Shown here one piece after another: positions 44,760 to 53,941 of a stretch of DNA of 64,000 nucleotides (positions are counted from its first letter, which is position 1; each line of letters opens with the position of its first letter). The notes under the pieces were generated by a model. That model had not been told where the DNA came from, ran no database searches, and saw only the letters and a program-made list of their open reading frames with translations. Both the position numbers and the translations under genes were made by a program. This stretch comes from Sphingobium sp. AP49 (GTDB lineage Bacteria; Pseudomonadota; Alphaproteobacteria; Sphingomonadales; Sphingomonadaceae). The stretch covers positions 627,501 through 691,500 of the forward strand of contig NZ_CP124576.1 of the NCBI RefSeq assembly GCF_000281715.2, written 5' to 3'.

Positions 44760-46742
44760 ATGACCGACAAGGCTGCCACCCCTTCCGACCAGCCGTCTTC
44801 CACGCCCTTCGTGGTTGAGGCCGATGCCACCGCCGCTTATTGGCACAATCGCGCCGACAATATGCTGCCGCCTCCGGACATGATGGGCGCCTATATGCGC
44901 AACCGCCCGGTACCCGGGCAGTCGGTGGCGGGGCGCAAGGCCTGGATCATCGGCAGCGGCATCGCGGGGCTGGCCGCCGCCTTCTACCTGATCCGCGATG
45001 GCGGCATGGCGGGTGAGGACATCACCATCCTCGACGCGTTGCAGATCGAAGGCGGTTCGCTCGACGGCGCGGGCAATGCCGAGGACGGCTATATCATCCG
45101 CGGCGGACGCGAGATGAACTGGAATTATGACAATCTGTGGGACATGTTCCAGGACGTCCAGGCGCTCGAGCTGCCCGAAGGCTATAGCGTGCTGGACGAA
45201 TATCGGCTGGTCAACGACAATGACCCCAATTTCTCCAAGGCACGGCTGATGCACCGCCAGGGCGAGATTCGTGATTTCGCGACTCTCGGCCTGACCCGGT
45301 CGCAGCAATGGGAACTGATCCGCCTGATGCTCAAGCGCAAGGAGGATCTGGACGACATCACGATCGAGCAATATTTTAGCGCCGATTTCCTGGAGACCAA
45401 TTTCTGGTTTCTGTGGCGCTCGATGTTCGCCTTCGAGAATTGGCACAGCCTGCTCGAAATGAAGCTCTATATGCACCGATTCCTCGATGCGATCGACGGG
45501 CTGGCCGACATGTCGGCACTGGTCTTCCCCAAATATAACCAGTTCGACAGCTTTGTGCGGCCGCTGGTCGACCATCTCAAGGCGCGCGGGGTAAAGGTGC
45601 AGTTCGGCACCCGCGCCTATGATCTCGCCATGCGGGTGGCGGGCGATACCCGTATCGTCACCGGCATCCACGCCCGGATCGACGGCATCGACCAGGTCAT
45701 GCCGGTGGCGGAGAAGGATGTCGTGTTCGCGCTGACCGGATCGATGACCGAGGGCACCGCCTATGGCGACATGGATCATGCGCCCGTGCTGGAGCGGGGG
45801 CGCCATGAGCCGGGGGCCGACAGCGACTGGGCCTTGTGGAAGAATCTGGCGCAGCAGTCGCCCTTGTTCGGCAAGCCGGAGAAATTCTATGGCGATACCG
45901 ACCGGTCGATGTGGGAATCGGTGACCCTGACCTGCAGGCCGTCGCCGCTGGTGGAACGGCTGAAGCAATTGTCGGTCAACGATCCCTATTCCGGGCGGAC
46001 GGTGACCGGGGGTATCATCACCTTCACCGATTCCAACTGGGTGCTGAGCGTCACCTGCAACCGCCAGCCGCATTTCCCCGACCAGCCCAAGGATGTGCTG
46101 GTCCTGTGGGTCTACGCACTGCTGATGGACAAGGACGGCAATCGCGTCGCCAAGCCGATGCCTGCTTGTACCGGGCGGGAGATATTGGAGGAACTCTGCC
46201 ATCATCTGGGCATCGCGGACCAGATCGAGGCCGTGGTCGCCAATACCAAGACGCGGCTGGCCCTGATGCCCTATATCACCGCGATGTTCATGCCCCGCGC
46301 GGCCGGCGACCGACCGCATGTGGTGCCGGCCGGCTGCGTCAATCTGGGCCTGATGGGGCAGTTTGTCGAAACGTCGAACGACATCATCTTCACCATGGAC
46401 AGCTCGATCCGAACCGCGCGCGTGGCGGTCTATACGCTTCTGGGGCTGCGTAAGCAGGTGCCCGACATCAGCCCGACGCAATATGATATCCGCGCATTGC
46501 TGAAGGCTGCACGGGCGCTGAACAATGGCGAGCCTTTCCCGGGCGAACGGCTGCTCCATCGGCTGCTTGGCAAGACTTATTATGCCCATATCCTGCCACC
46601 GCTGCCCGATCGGGACCACGGCACGCGGGAAGCGGCGGAGCGCGAACTGGGCGCTTTGCTGGGCAAGGGCGGGCAGGCGCTGGGCGTGATCGGCGGCTGG
46701 CTGGAACGGGTCAGGGACAGTCTGGTACCGCCCAGGGGCTAG
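44760..46742 (+). CDS. Oleate hydratase (FAD-dependent fatty acid hydratase)
   Basis: Predicted protein of 660 residues. The Rossmann loop [15 protein letters not shown] lies at residues 63-77 and binds FAD. The RGGREM block at 115-120 carries the Glu that matches the catalytic acid of characterised oleate hydratases. Length and blocks are those of the myosin-cross-reactive-antigen family, which adds water across the cis-9 double bond of oleic acid to give 10-hydroxystearic acid. The enzyme is cytoplasmic or membrane associated. It stands alone between a lepA-side gene and a convergent SNase-like gene, with no fatty-acid genes nearby. Confidence 0.92.
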   Translation: MTDKAATPSDQPSSTPFVVEADATAAYWHNRADNMLPPPDMMGAYMRNRPVPGQSVAGRKAWIIGSGIAGLAAAFYLIRDGGMAGEDITILDALQIEGGSLDGAGNAEDGYIIRGGREMNWNYDNLWDMFQDVQALELPEGYSVLDEYRLVNDNDPNFSKARLMHRQGEIRDFATLGLTRSQQWELIRLMLKRKEDLDDITIEQYFSADFLETNFWFLWRSMFAFENWHSLLEMKLYMHRFLDAIDGLADMSALVFPKYNQFDSFVRPLVDHLKARGVKVQFGTRAYDLAMRVAGDTRIVTGIHARIDGIDQVMPVAEKDVVFALTGSMTEGTAYGDMDHAPVLERGRHEPGADSDWALWKNLAQQSPLFGKPEKFYGDTDRSMWESVTLTCRPSPLVERLKQLSVNDPYSGRTVTGGIITFTDSNWVLSVTCNRQPHFPDQPKDVLVLWVYALLMDKDGNRVAKPMPACTGREILEELCHHLGIADQIEAVVANTKTRLALMPYITAMFMPRAAGDRPHVVPAGCVNLGLMGQFVETSNDIIFTMDSSIRTARVAVYTLLGLRKQVPDISPTQYDIRALLKAARALNNGEPFPGERLLHRLLGKTYYAHILPPLPDRDHGTREAAERELGALLGKGGQALGVIGGWLERVRDSLVPPRG

Positions 46743-46755
46743 AGTCCGGCGGCGC

Positions 46756-47316
46756 CTATCCGCCGGTGCACCAGTCCAGTGGCGTGTTCGACCAGGGGCG
46801 AGCATAGCCCTTGAGAATCATCAGCTGGCCCAGCGACACCCCGTCGCGCATCAGCAGGCGCGCGCCGGGGTCGGTGTCGGCGGTGTCTGCGCGTGCCTCG
46901 AACGGGCCGCCGTTCAGCATCGCCTGCAAGGCGGTGCGGCCGCGCCGGGCCTGATCCGCCTCGGCCGGACAGCGTGCGCCTTCGACATGCGGGGCGCTGA
47001 TGTCGGCGAGATGATAGCGACGGCCCTGATAGGCATAGCTGTCGGCCGACAATATGCAGGCCTGGCCATCCATCTCGTCGCATGCCGCAAAGCGGGTCGA
47101 GATCGTGGTCGGCGCATCGATTGCCGGCTGCGCCGCGCTGGCATCGCCGCCGGGCAGGACATTGCGCACTGTCAACAGCAGTACGGCGCCCAGGAGCAAC
47201 GCGACCAGCAGCATGCGCAGCGGCAAGATGCCCGTGCGTCGCTCATCCATGTCGTTCAGCCAGGCATCCTTCCGACCCGGTGACTGGTCACCCATTTCAT
47301 AGAGGCTTTGTGCCAT
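46756..47316 (-). CDS. Membrane-anchored SNase-like protein
   Basis: Predicted protein of 186 residues. A cytoplasmic tail of about 30 residues with charged repeats precedes one membrane helix (about 33-53, LRMLLVALLLGAVLLLTV). The periplasmic part shows DSYAYQGRRYHLADISAPHVEGARCPAEADQARRGR, which is close to the thermonuclease (SNase) motif, with Asp and the conserved Glu-x-Arg-type positions only partly kept. Whether it still cleaves nucleic acid is unclear. Three Cys could form disulfides. It converges with the oleate hydratase gene 13 bases away. Confidence 0.68.
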   Translation of the reverse strand: MAQSLYEMGDQSPGRKDAWLNDMDERRTGILPLRMLLVALLLGAVLLLTVRNVLPGGDASAAQPAIDAPTTISTRFAACDEMDGQACILSADSYAYQGRRYHLADISAPHVEGARCPAEADQARRGRTALQAMLNGGPFEARADTADTDPGARLLMRDGVSLGQLMILKGYARPWSNTPLDWCTGG

Positions 47317-47473
47317 GCGTCATTCCCCAATCGAGGCCATCCGCCTAGCATCGTTTAAGAAATTTTCAGTTAACCACATGGTGGTGCCTTCGGATCAGCC
47401 GTTGCAGATGTCTTGACGCTGGCCCGACACCATGGTGAAGAACGGGGCAGGGCCAAGGCGAAGGGACGGCGGC

Positions 47474-47860
47474 ATGAGCGAACCATGGCTGTATGACGAG
47501 CATCCGGCGATGGTCCGGGCGCATCCCTTCCTGTTTCTGCTGCTGCTGATTTCGGTGATCGGCATCCTGGCGATCGGGGTGTGGTGGATTTTGCACAAGG
47601 GCGAGCGGCTGGCGCTCAGCGAACGTGAAGTGTTGATGGAACGCGGTTTGCTGGCCAAGCAGCGGACGGAAATCGCCCTGTCGAGCATTCGCAGTGTACG
47701 CATCACCCAGACGCTGGGGCAGCGCATCTTCGATGTCGGCAATGTCGAGTTGTTCAGCGCCGGTGACGTAGCGGAAATTGCGATCAGGAACATGCCGCGC
47801 CCAGGCCGGATTCGCGCGATCGCGGCCGCCCGCAACCTGGACCTGCTGCCTCAGCGCTGA
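47474..47860 (+). CDS. PH domain-containing membrane protein
   Basis: Predicted protein of 128 residues. A short acidic N-terminus precedes two membrane segments close together (about 20-43, FLFLLLLISVIGILAIGVWWIL). The rest is a bacterial PH-like domain: ERLALSEREVLMERGLLAKQRTEIALSSIRSVRI, then LGQRIFDVGNVELFSAG and a final helix. Proteins of this YdbS/YdbT-like type sit in the inner membrane with unknown function. ATG 47474 is placed at the start of the conserved N-terminus; upstream frame is open but lacks motif content. Confidence 0.8.
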   Translation: MSEPWLYDEHPAMVRAHPFLFLLLLISVIGILAIGVWWILHKGERLALSEREVLMERGLLAKQRTEIALSSIRSVRITQTLGQRIFDVGNVELFSAGDVAEIAIRNMPRPGRIRAIAAARNLDLLPQR

Positions 47861-48055
47861 GCGTCGATCGGCACATTTTCCGTCGCGCCATACGGATTTT
47901 GCGACGGACGATTCTATCCTAGCCCTTGACTTGGGCCGATTTATTTCAACCATAGGGCACAGGGAGCCGGCAGAGTTTCCCACCAAGCAAGAGGACGCCG
48001 TTGGAACATTGCCGGCCCGCTGTGTAGCGGACGGCACGATAAGGGGTCGTCTCGA

Positions 48056-48756
48056 ATGGTGGGCTTGCGAGTGATGCCGTCTTTGCCGGAGTTGACGGTC
48101 GACCAGCGCGCCGAGGTCCGCCAGGCCTGTGGCTTTGCCTGTGTGCGGTGCGGGGTAACAATCTATCGTTATCTTGGGCTGCCCGACGGGCCGGGGGCGA
48201 CGCTCCTGTGCCCAACCTGTCACGGCCTGGTGGAGGAGGGGCGGCTGACTCCCAATCAGGTGCATAGCTTCCACGCGAATCCGGTGGTGCGTCAGCGCCA
48301 TTTCGCGCGGGATCGGCTGCCTTTTTCCAATGAATTGCCTCAGTTGATCGTGGGGGATCGCGGCTGTTGCGCGACACGCCGATCCCGATCACGGTCGAGG
48401 GCGAACCGATCCTGATCTTTGCGCCACCGCGGCGGAGCAATGGGGCCACGCGTATCAGCGTGCGGCTGGGCGCTGCGGACGGGACACCCGTCCAGCTGAT
48501 CGACGGCAATGAATGGAAACCCAATGACGGAAGCTGGCACTTCCTGCTGCGCGGGGATCGCTATTCGATGATGGCCACGCGAGGCGATGGCCTGTGCGTG
48601 TTGCGGATCGTGGCGCGGAATCGCATCGCGGTCGAGCATTTGCGGACCACCATCCATGGTCGAAAGCTGGAAGTGACGCCTGACTGGTTGCAGATCGACG
48701 GCAAGCGCTATGTCGATCGTATCGGCAGCGGCACGTTGATCGGGCTGGAATTATAA
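48056..48756 (+). pseudogene. HNH-type gene split by a single-base frameshift
   Basis: Two frames make one protein. The first (48056-48415) has ACGFACVRCGVTIYRYLG and LLCPTCHGLVEEGRL, zinc Cys pairs of an HNH-like nuclease family. The second (from about 48367 to 48756) continues with LLRDTPIPITVEGEPILIF and NEWKPNDGSWHFLL, the C-terminal region seen after the HNH domain in related proteins. The join falls at a run of five G in GTGGGGGATC (about 48350-48360); one more G would restore a single frame of roughly 230 residues. The YEH segment typical of this family is replaced by YRYLG, so it may already be inactive. Confidence 0.65.
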
Positions 48757-48805
48757 GCCCCCTCCATCGGGAAAGCCCCCGATAGCGCGGCGCCGTCGAT
48801 CGGTT

Positions 48806-49372
48806 ATGGTTCCGGTCATGCCGCGCCGTGTCTGCCTGATCCTGGCCATGCTGTTGTTTGCGTCATCGGTTGCGCAGGCGCGCGCGCGCTGTGTGCCGGT
48901 GCCCCATGCAATGGAAGATGTTGCGGCCCTCAACGCTTTTTGGGGACGCACCGTCCGCCTGTGCCGCCTGCCCGATGGTAGCGAGGATGCCTATGCGGAG
49001 CCGGAGCGGGGCAGGGTGATGGTAGACCAGTCCTGGCTCGACGCGATCGCCCGCCGTTATGGCGGCTGGGCGGCGACCGGCATATTGGCCCATGAATGGG
49101 GCCATATGGTGCAGGGCGATGTCGACGGGACCGCAGCGGAACTGCAGGCCGACTGCCTGGCCGGCCTGTTCCTGCGCGGTATCGGCCAGCCGGGTTCGAC
49201 GGTCGAACAATTTGCGGCATCCAACCATGTGTCGGGGGACCAGCATTGGAGCATGGATGGCCATGGCACGTCCGCCCAGCGAGTCGCCGCCGCCTGGCGC
49301 GGCTACCGCCGTTATGCCGGGGACAGAAGCCGAGTGGCGCTGCGCAGCGTCTGTCCTGCAAGTCCGCGCTAG
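48806..49372 (+). CDS. Secreted zinc metalloprotease-like protein
   Basis: Predicted protein of 188 residues. Signal peptide up to about residue 26 (LILAMLLFASSVAQA). The zinc-binding helix HEWGH lies at 96-100 in ILAHEWGHMVQGD, and ELQADCLAGLF (112 onward) supplies the third ligand, Glu. This is the pattern of the neutral zinc metallopeptidase (YpfJ-like) family, but the protein is shorter than usual. ATG 48818 is an alternative start. Two Cys pairs could form disulfides. Substrate and role are unknown. Confidence 0.78.
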   Translation: MVPVMPRRVCLILAMLLFASSVAQARARCVPVPHAMEDVAALNAFWGRTVRLCRLPDGSEDAYAEPERGRVMVDQSWLDAIARRYGGWAATGILAHEWGHMVQGDVDGTAAELQADCLAGLFLRGIGQPGSTVEQFAASNHVSGDQHWSMDGHGTSAQRVAAAWRGYRRYAGDRSRVALRSVCPASPR

Positions 49373-49419
49373 AGCGTAATCCGTTCATACTGAATCGGAT
49401 CACGCTCTATTTTTCTTTT
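49370..49419 (+). repeat. Inverted-repeat element, terminator-like
   Basis: Arms TAGAGCGTAATCCG (49370-49383) and CGGATCACGCTCTA (49396-49409) differ from perfect complementarity by one base and are followed by a T-rich stretch (TTTTTCTTTTG). It closes the metalloprotease gene and resembles scattered intergenic palindromes seen in sphingomonads; only one copy was noticed here. Confidence 0.65.
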
Positions 49420-49484
49420 GTTTTCCGCATTTTCCAAGCCAGCAGATGATGCCATCTGCTTCGAAAACGCGCTAGCCTGCCAGG

Positions 49485-50597
49485 CTATGGCGCCTTTGCG
49501 AACCAGGCGCGCAGCCGGGCGACCTCCTGCGGCGTCACGGCCATGACCGCGCCATGTTTGGGCTGGACGAAATTGGTTGCCTTCATCGGCGAACCGGGAT
49601 CGTTGAACCGGCCCAGATTCCTGAAATGAACGAAGTCGGTGGTTTCGGAAAAGCCCATATTATTGACAGGCTTGGCGCCGAACACGTCATACATCAGCAC
49701 ATAGGTGTCGGTGCCGTGCCGGCGCCAGAGCGTGGGCGCTTCGGTCGCGACGGACTCGGGGTCGATCTTGGTCGGGTCGAAGGCATAGCCGCCGTTGATC
49801 CGCGATGACACGGCCTGGCGCAGATTGCCCGGCTTGTCATGGGCGACGTAGAAGAGATGATATTGGTCGCCGACCTTGGTGATGTCGCCGTCGATCGCGC
49901 CGATCTCCGGCTTGGGATAGTCGAACAGGTTGCGCGGCTCATCGGTCAGGGTGGTGAAGCCCTCGTCCGCATAGGAATAGACCATATGCTCCTTACCCGC
50001 GCCGGTGCGGGTGGTGTAATAGACCATCATCTTGCCACGGGCGGGATCATAGAGCGTCTCGGGCGCCCAGGCCGCGCCGATGTCGCGGGTCGAGGGGAAG
50101 AGCTGGTCGACATGGACGATATGGTGGGTCCAGTGGATCAGGTCGTAGGATTTCATGAAGATGAGCGAGCGGTTATTGCCCCAGCCATAGGCGTCGCCGG
50201 GCCGTTCCCACTGGGTGTCGCGCAGCTTTTCGCGCTGGGCGAAGATGTGCAGGTCGGTCATCGCGAGGTAGAAGGCGCCGTCCGGCCCGCGCATGATATG
50301 CGGGTCGCGAATGCCCTTCTGCTCGGCGACGGCGCGGCCTTCGAGTACCGGCTTGCCGTCGTTGACATCGGTGAAGCTGTACCCGTCGGTGGAAACGGCG
50401 AAGTGGAGCGAATGGGTCTCGTCCTTGAAATAGGCGAGCAGATAGGCGCTGCGGGCGGCGTCGCTGGGCGGCGTGCTGCCCTTGGCCGGTGCGACGGTGG
50501 GGACGATGTCGAGCTGCCGCGGGGCCGGTGCGGCGATCGCGCCGGTGGCAAGGCAAAGGGCGAGGCTGGCAAGGCCGGTACGCAGCGATAGCATCAT
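49485..50597 (-). CDS. Glycoside hydrolase family 43 protein, secreted
   Basis: Predicted protein of 370 residues with a signal peptide ending near residue 22 (LASLALCLATGAIAA). GH43-type blocks: IRDPHIMRGPDGAFYLAMTD (Asp98), WAPETLYD with Glu180, and IDGDI near 235-239, compatible with the three acidic residues of the five-bladed propeller, though I cannot assign them all. The family cleaves arabinose or xylose linkages. It is a five-bladed-propeller length without extra domains. It lies 20 bases downstream of the GH51 gene on the same strand, forming one operon. The start is ATG 50597 or the ATG directly after it, behind GGAGAG. Confidence 0.85.
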   Translation of the reverse strand: MMLSLRTGLASLALCLATGAIAAPAPRQLDIVPTVAPAKGSTPPSDAARSAYLLAYFKDETHSLHFAVSTDGYSFTDVNDGKPVLEGRAVAEQKGIRDPHIMRGPDGAFYLAMTDLHIFAQREKLRDTQWERPGDAYGWGNNRSLIFMKSYDLIHWTHHIVHVDQLFPSTRDIGAAWAPETLYDPARGKMMVYYTTRTGAGKEHMVYSYADEGFTTLTDEPRNLFDYPKPEIGAIDGDITKVGDQYHLFYVAHDKPGNLRQAVSSRINGGYAFDPTKIDPESVATEAPTLWRRHGTDTYVLMYDVFGAKPVNNMGFSETTDFVHFRNLGRFNDPGSPMKATNFVQPKHGAVMAVTPQEVARLRAWFAKAP

Positions 50598-50617
50598 TTC
50601 TCTCCGTGAGGCGGCAA

Positions 50618-52243
50618 TCAGGGGGTGATTTCGACCAGGGTCACCGATTTGGACGGCACCGTCAGGTGGACCTGACCGGCGGCGAGGCGGGCGGGCAGCG
50701 GCGCGGGGACGAAGGGATCTGGCGCGTCGAAGCGGATGCGGGTGTCGATCCGGTCGGCGGTCAGCATCTGAGCGCTGGCCGTGCGCCAGGTGCCGGCCTT
50801 CAGCGCGATCTGCACCGGCCGCGCCTGCATGGGGTCGAGATTGACGATCGTCAGGTGCAGCTTGCCCGCCGCATCTTGCGACCCCGAAACGCTCAGGCCG
50901 GGCAGGCGGACATCGCCCTCGACATAGTCGGGGGCCTGCACCGCGACCGGGATCAGGGTGGCGCCCTGATGCACCTTGAACAGGTCGAACACATGCCAGG
51001 TCGGCGTTACCACCATCTTCGCGCCCTGGGTCAGCACCAGCGACTGGATGACGTTCACCATCTGCGCGACATTGGCCATGCGGACCCGGTCGGCATGATT
51101 GTTGAAGATGTTGAGGCTCATCCCCGCGATCACCGCGTCGCGCAGCGTGCTTTCCAGATAGAGTTGCGAGGGCGCGTCCTTCTCGCTGTCGAACCAGGCG
51201 CCCCATTCGTCGACGGCGATGGCCACCTGCTTCTTGGGATCATGGCGGTCCATGATCGCGGCATGGCGACGGATCAGTTCGTCGGTCAGGTGGGCGCGGG
51301 CGAGCGCTGCGGCCCATTGATCGGAGCCGAAGCCGGTATTGCGCCCCTTGTTGCGCCAGTCATTGCCGGCGAAGCTGTAGAAATGGAGCGACAGGCCCCA
51401 CATCAGGGGACGTTCGGTGTTGTAGGCGAGCGGCGTCGGGTTGGGGCGCCATTGCATCGCCTGCGCCATGACCTTTTCGGTCCAGTCATAATCGTCCGTA
51501 TCCGCGCCCACCGCGATCAGCTTGGCCCGCTCGCCCGAATAGGCATGCAGGAAAGCGGCATAATGGCGAAAGGCGGCGGCATAGGTGTCGGCGGTCATGT
51601 TGCCGCCACAGCCCCAGCTTTCATTGCCGACGCCGATGAAGGGCACGGCCCAGGGGGCGGCATGGCCGTTGGCGGCGCGCGCCTGTCCGGGCTGGCTGTC
51701 GGCCGGGGCGGTCATATAGCGCATCCAGTCGTCGGCTTCCTTGACGCTGCCCGACCCGACATTGACCGACACGAACGCCCTGGCGCCGATCTGATCGAGG
51801 AAATCCATATATTCATGGGTGCCGAACGCATTGGTTTCCGGCGACTTGTCCCATGCCGCATTGAGGCCGCGCGGGCGCTGGGCAGCGGGGCCGATGCCGT
51901 CGGCCCAATGATAGCCGTCGGCAAAGCAGCCGCCCGGCCAGCGGATCACCGGTACTTTTATCTGACGCAGCGCAGCGACGACATCGCTGCGGATACCGCG
52001 CACATTGGGGATGGGGCTGTCCGGCCCGACCCATATGCCTTCATAGACGCCCCGACCCAGATGCTCGACGAACTGGCCATAGATATTGGGATCGATCGTG
52101 GCGCCGGGATGGTCGACATCGACGGTCAGCACCGCCTGGCTGGCGGGCTGTGCGGTTGCTGACGCCATGAAAACTCCGAGCAATAAGCCGGTGCTCGCCA
52201 GAAGTTTCCCGATTTTCAGCCTCGCAACATGCTGCATCGCCAT
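50618..52243 (-). CDS. GH51 alpha-L-arabinofuranosidase, secreted
   Basis: Predicted protein of 541 residues from ATG 52243 (52237 is an alternative). A signal peptide spans about 1-31 (LLASTGLLLGVFMASATA). The catalytic acid/base is Glu208 in GVGNESWGCGG and the nucleophile is Glu346 in VDEWGAW. RWPGGCFADGYHW is also a GH51 signature. The C-terminal beta domain ends with VTLVEITP. It releases terminal arabinofuranose from arabinan or arabinoxylan, and the signal suggests a periplasmic or secreted site, whereas many GH51 enzymes are cytoplasmic. It pairs with the GH43 gene downstream. Confidence 0.93.
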   Translation of the reverse strand: MAMQHVARLKIGKLLASTGLLLGVFMASATAQPASQAVLTVDVDHPGATIDPNIYGQFVEHLGRGVYEGIWVGPDSPIPNVRGIRSDVVAALRQIKVPVIRWPGGCFADGYHWADGIGPAAQRPRGLNAAWDKSPETNAFGTHEYMDFLDQIGARAFVSVNVGSGSVKEADDWMRYMTAPADSQPGQARAANGHAAPWAVPFIGVGNESWGCGGNMTADTYAAAFRHYAAFLHAYSGERAKLIAVGADTDDYDWTEKVMAQAMQWRPNPTPLAYNTERPLMWGLSLHFYSFAGNDWRNKGRNTGFGSDQWAAALARAHLTDELIRRHAAIMDRHDPKKQVAIAVDEWGAWFDSEKDAPSQLYLESTLRDAVIAGMSLNIFNNHADRVRMANVAQMVNVIQSLVLTQGAKMVVTPTWHVFDLFKVHQGATLIPVAVQAPDYVEGDVRLPGLSVSGSQDAAGKLHLTIVNLDPMQARPVQIALKAGTWRTASAQMLTADRIDTRIRFDAPDPFVPAPLPARLAAGQVHLTVPSKSVTLVEITP

Positions 52244-52315
52244 CCATCCCCTGTTATTTGTCGGACTATTCATGTCCGACGAGGGGGGAGGCGTCAAGGC
52301 GCTGTGGCTGTCGCT

Positions 52316-52618
52316 TCAGCCGCAGCGCGCGCTGGTGATGATCATCGCCTGGTCATAGCTGACGGTCAGCCGGTCGGGACGGAAATCCATCGTCATGGCC
52401 GCATTGGGGCCGCCCCAGCGCAGCGTCTTGGCGCCCGACGCCTTGAGCAGTTCCGCGCCCAGCTCTGCCGACGCCTTCTGCCCGGTGAAGCGGTCGAGCC
52501 CGTCATTCTTGCATGGGCCTTCCGCCATGGCTGGCGGTGCGGAGCCGGGGCCGTCGCTGCCTGCCGCGCCGCAGGCGGTCAGGGGCAGAAGCATCATCGC
52601 AATCACCGGCATCCGCAT
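52316..52618 (-). CDS. I78-type peptidase inhibitor lipoprotein
   Basis: Predicted protein of 100 residues. Signal peptide with lipobox LTAC at about 13-16 places it as a lipoprotein. The mature part has LDRFTGQKASAELGAELLKASGAKTLRW, then MTMDFRPDRLTVSYD and IITSARCG, the pattern of peptidase inhibitor family I78. These inhibit serine proteases in the periplasm or outside the cell. ATG 52618 follows GAGGAG at seven bases and is preferred over an earlier ATG. It is separate from rnd. Confidence 0.82.
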   Translation of the reverse strand: MRMPVIAMMLLPLTACGAAGSDGPGSAPPAMAEGPCKNDGLDRFTGQKASAELGAELLKASGAKTLRWGGPNAAMTMDFRPDRLTVSYDQAMIITSARCG

Positions 52619-52646
52619 CGCTTGTCTCCTCAAACGGCCACTTTTG

Positions 52647-53813
52647 TCATTCGGTGCGCGTCATCTTGAGTCGGCCATTCTTGACCGCGAAGGCCATCCG
52701 CCCTTCGACCAGGTCCACCGCGTCCCGGCCGAACTGATCGTAGCGCCAGCCTTCCAATATGGCGAGGTCGTCGCGTACGCCGGCCGCCAGCGCTTCGATA
52801 TCGTCGGTGCGGGCCAGCAGGCGCGGCGCGACATTGATGTCGCGCGAGCGGATCTTGAGCAGTAGCTTCAGCAGGTCGGCGACCAGCGCGCCATCCTTGC
52901 CCAGGCCCGGCCGCTTGGGGTCCCGTTCGGGCATCTCGTCCTTGCTCAGCGGCTTGTGGCTGGCGATCGCCGCCATCAGCCGGTTGCCGATGTCGTTCGT
53001 CTTCCAGGTGGCAGACAGGCCACGTACCTTGCCCAGATCCTCCTGCACCCGCGGCGGATGGCTGGCGATGTCGGCCAGCGTCTCATCCTTGACGATGCGG
53101 CCGCGCGGCAGATTCTTGTCCTGCGCTTCCTTCTCGCGCCAGGCGGCCAGCGCCTTGAGGCGACCCAGCACATCGGCCTTGCGGCTGGCGATGCGCACGC
53201 GCTTCCAGGCTTCGGACGGATCATTCTCATAATGGCTGGGATCGCTGATCCGCTCCATTTCCTGGTCGAGCCAGTCGCCGCGCCCGGTCTTGCGCAGTTC
53301 CTCCAGCATCTTGGGGAAGATTTCGATCAGATAGGTGACGTCGCCGATCGCATAGTCGATCTGGCGCTTGTCGAGCGGCCGGCGCGCCCAGTCGGTGAAG
53401 CGGGCGCCCTTGTCGAGCTGCACGCCGAGCCAGGCATCGACGAGATTGCCATAGCCGATCTGTTCGCCAAGGCCGAGCGCCATCGCGGCGATCTGGGTGT
53501 CGAACATCGGATGCGGCGTCTTGCCGGTCAGATTATGGACGATCTCGATATCCTGGCCACCGGCATGGAAGACCTTCAGCACATCTTCATTGTCGACCAT
53601 CAGGTCGAGCAGCGGCTTGAGGTCGATGCCGGGTGCCTTGGGGTCGATCGCGGCGGCTTCATGCGCATCGGCGACCTGGACCAGGCACAGTTCGGGCCAG
53701 TAGCTATTCTCGCGCATGAACTCGGTATCGATCGCGACATAGGGCGATTTGGCCATGCGGGCGCAGAAATCGGAAAGCGTCTTGCTGTCGGTAATCAGCG
53801 GATGAATTTGCAT
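52647..53813 (-). CDS. rnd: Ribonuclease D
   Basis: Predicted protein of 388 residues. DEDD motifs: AIDTEFMRE with Asp29 and Glu31, FHAGGQDIEI with Asp88, and DYAIGDVTYL with Tyr154 and Asp158, the DEDDy pattern. An HRDC-type helical domain follows at about 210-290 and a second one toward the C-terminus, as in typical RNase D. It trims 3' ends of tRNA precursors. ATG 53813 is chosen because it starts the conserved MQIHPLITDS; the frame is open further upstream without homology. aspS is divergent, 128 bases away. Confidence 0.94.
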   Translation of the reverse strand: MQIHPLITDSKTLSDFCARMAKSPYVAIDTEFMRENSYWPELCLVQVADAHEAAAIDPKAPGIDLKPLLDLMVDNEDVLKVFHAGGQDIEIVHNLTGKTPHPMFDTQIAAMALGLGEQIGYGNLVDAWLGVQLDKGARFTDWARRPLDKRQIDYAIGDVTYLIEIFPKMLEELRKTGRGDWLDQEMERISDPSHYENDPSEAWKRVRIASRKADVLGRLKALAAWREKEAQDKNLPRGRIVKDETLADIASHPPRVQEDLGKVRGLSATWKTNDIGNRLMAAIASHKPLSKDEMPERDPKRPGLGKDGALVADLLKLLLKIRSRDINVAPRLLARTDDIEALAAGVRDDLAILEGWRYDQFGRDAVDLVEGRMAFAVKNGRLKMTRTE

Positions 53814-53941
53814 ATGGTCTTCGATCTTATTATGGGCTGGCCCGCGTCCTGCGGGCTGGTCGATAGTCGACAAGGCAAGCCCATAGCCGGGCCGCAACAA
53901 TTTGTCATTTCCGTAAAACGAATCTGAAAGATCGAAACGCC

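Noticed and set aside
44673..46805. Long minus-strand frame opposite oleate hydratase
   Set aside because: Antisense shadow; the plus frame carries the FAD loop and family signatures.
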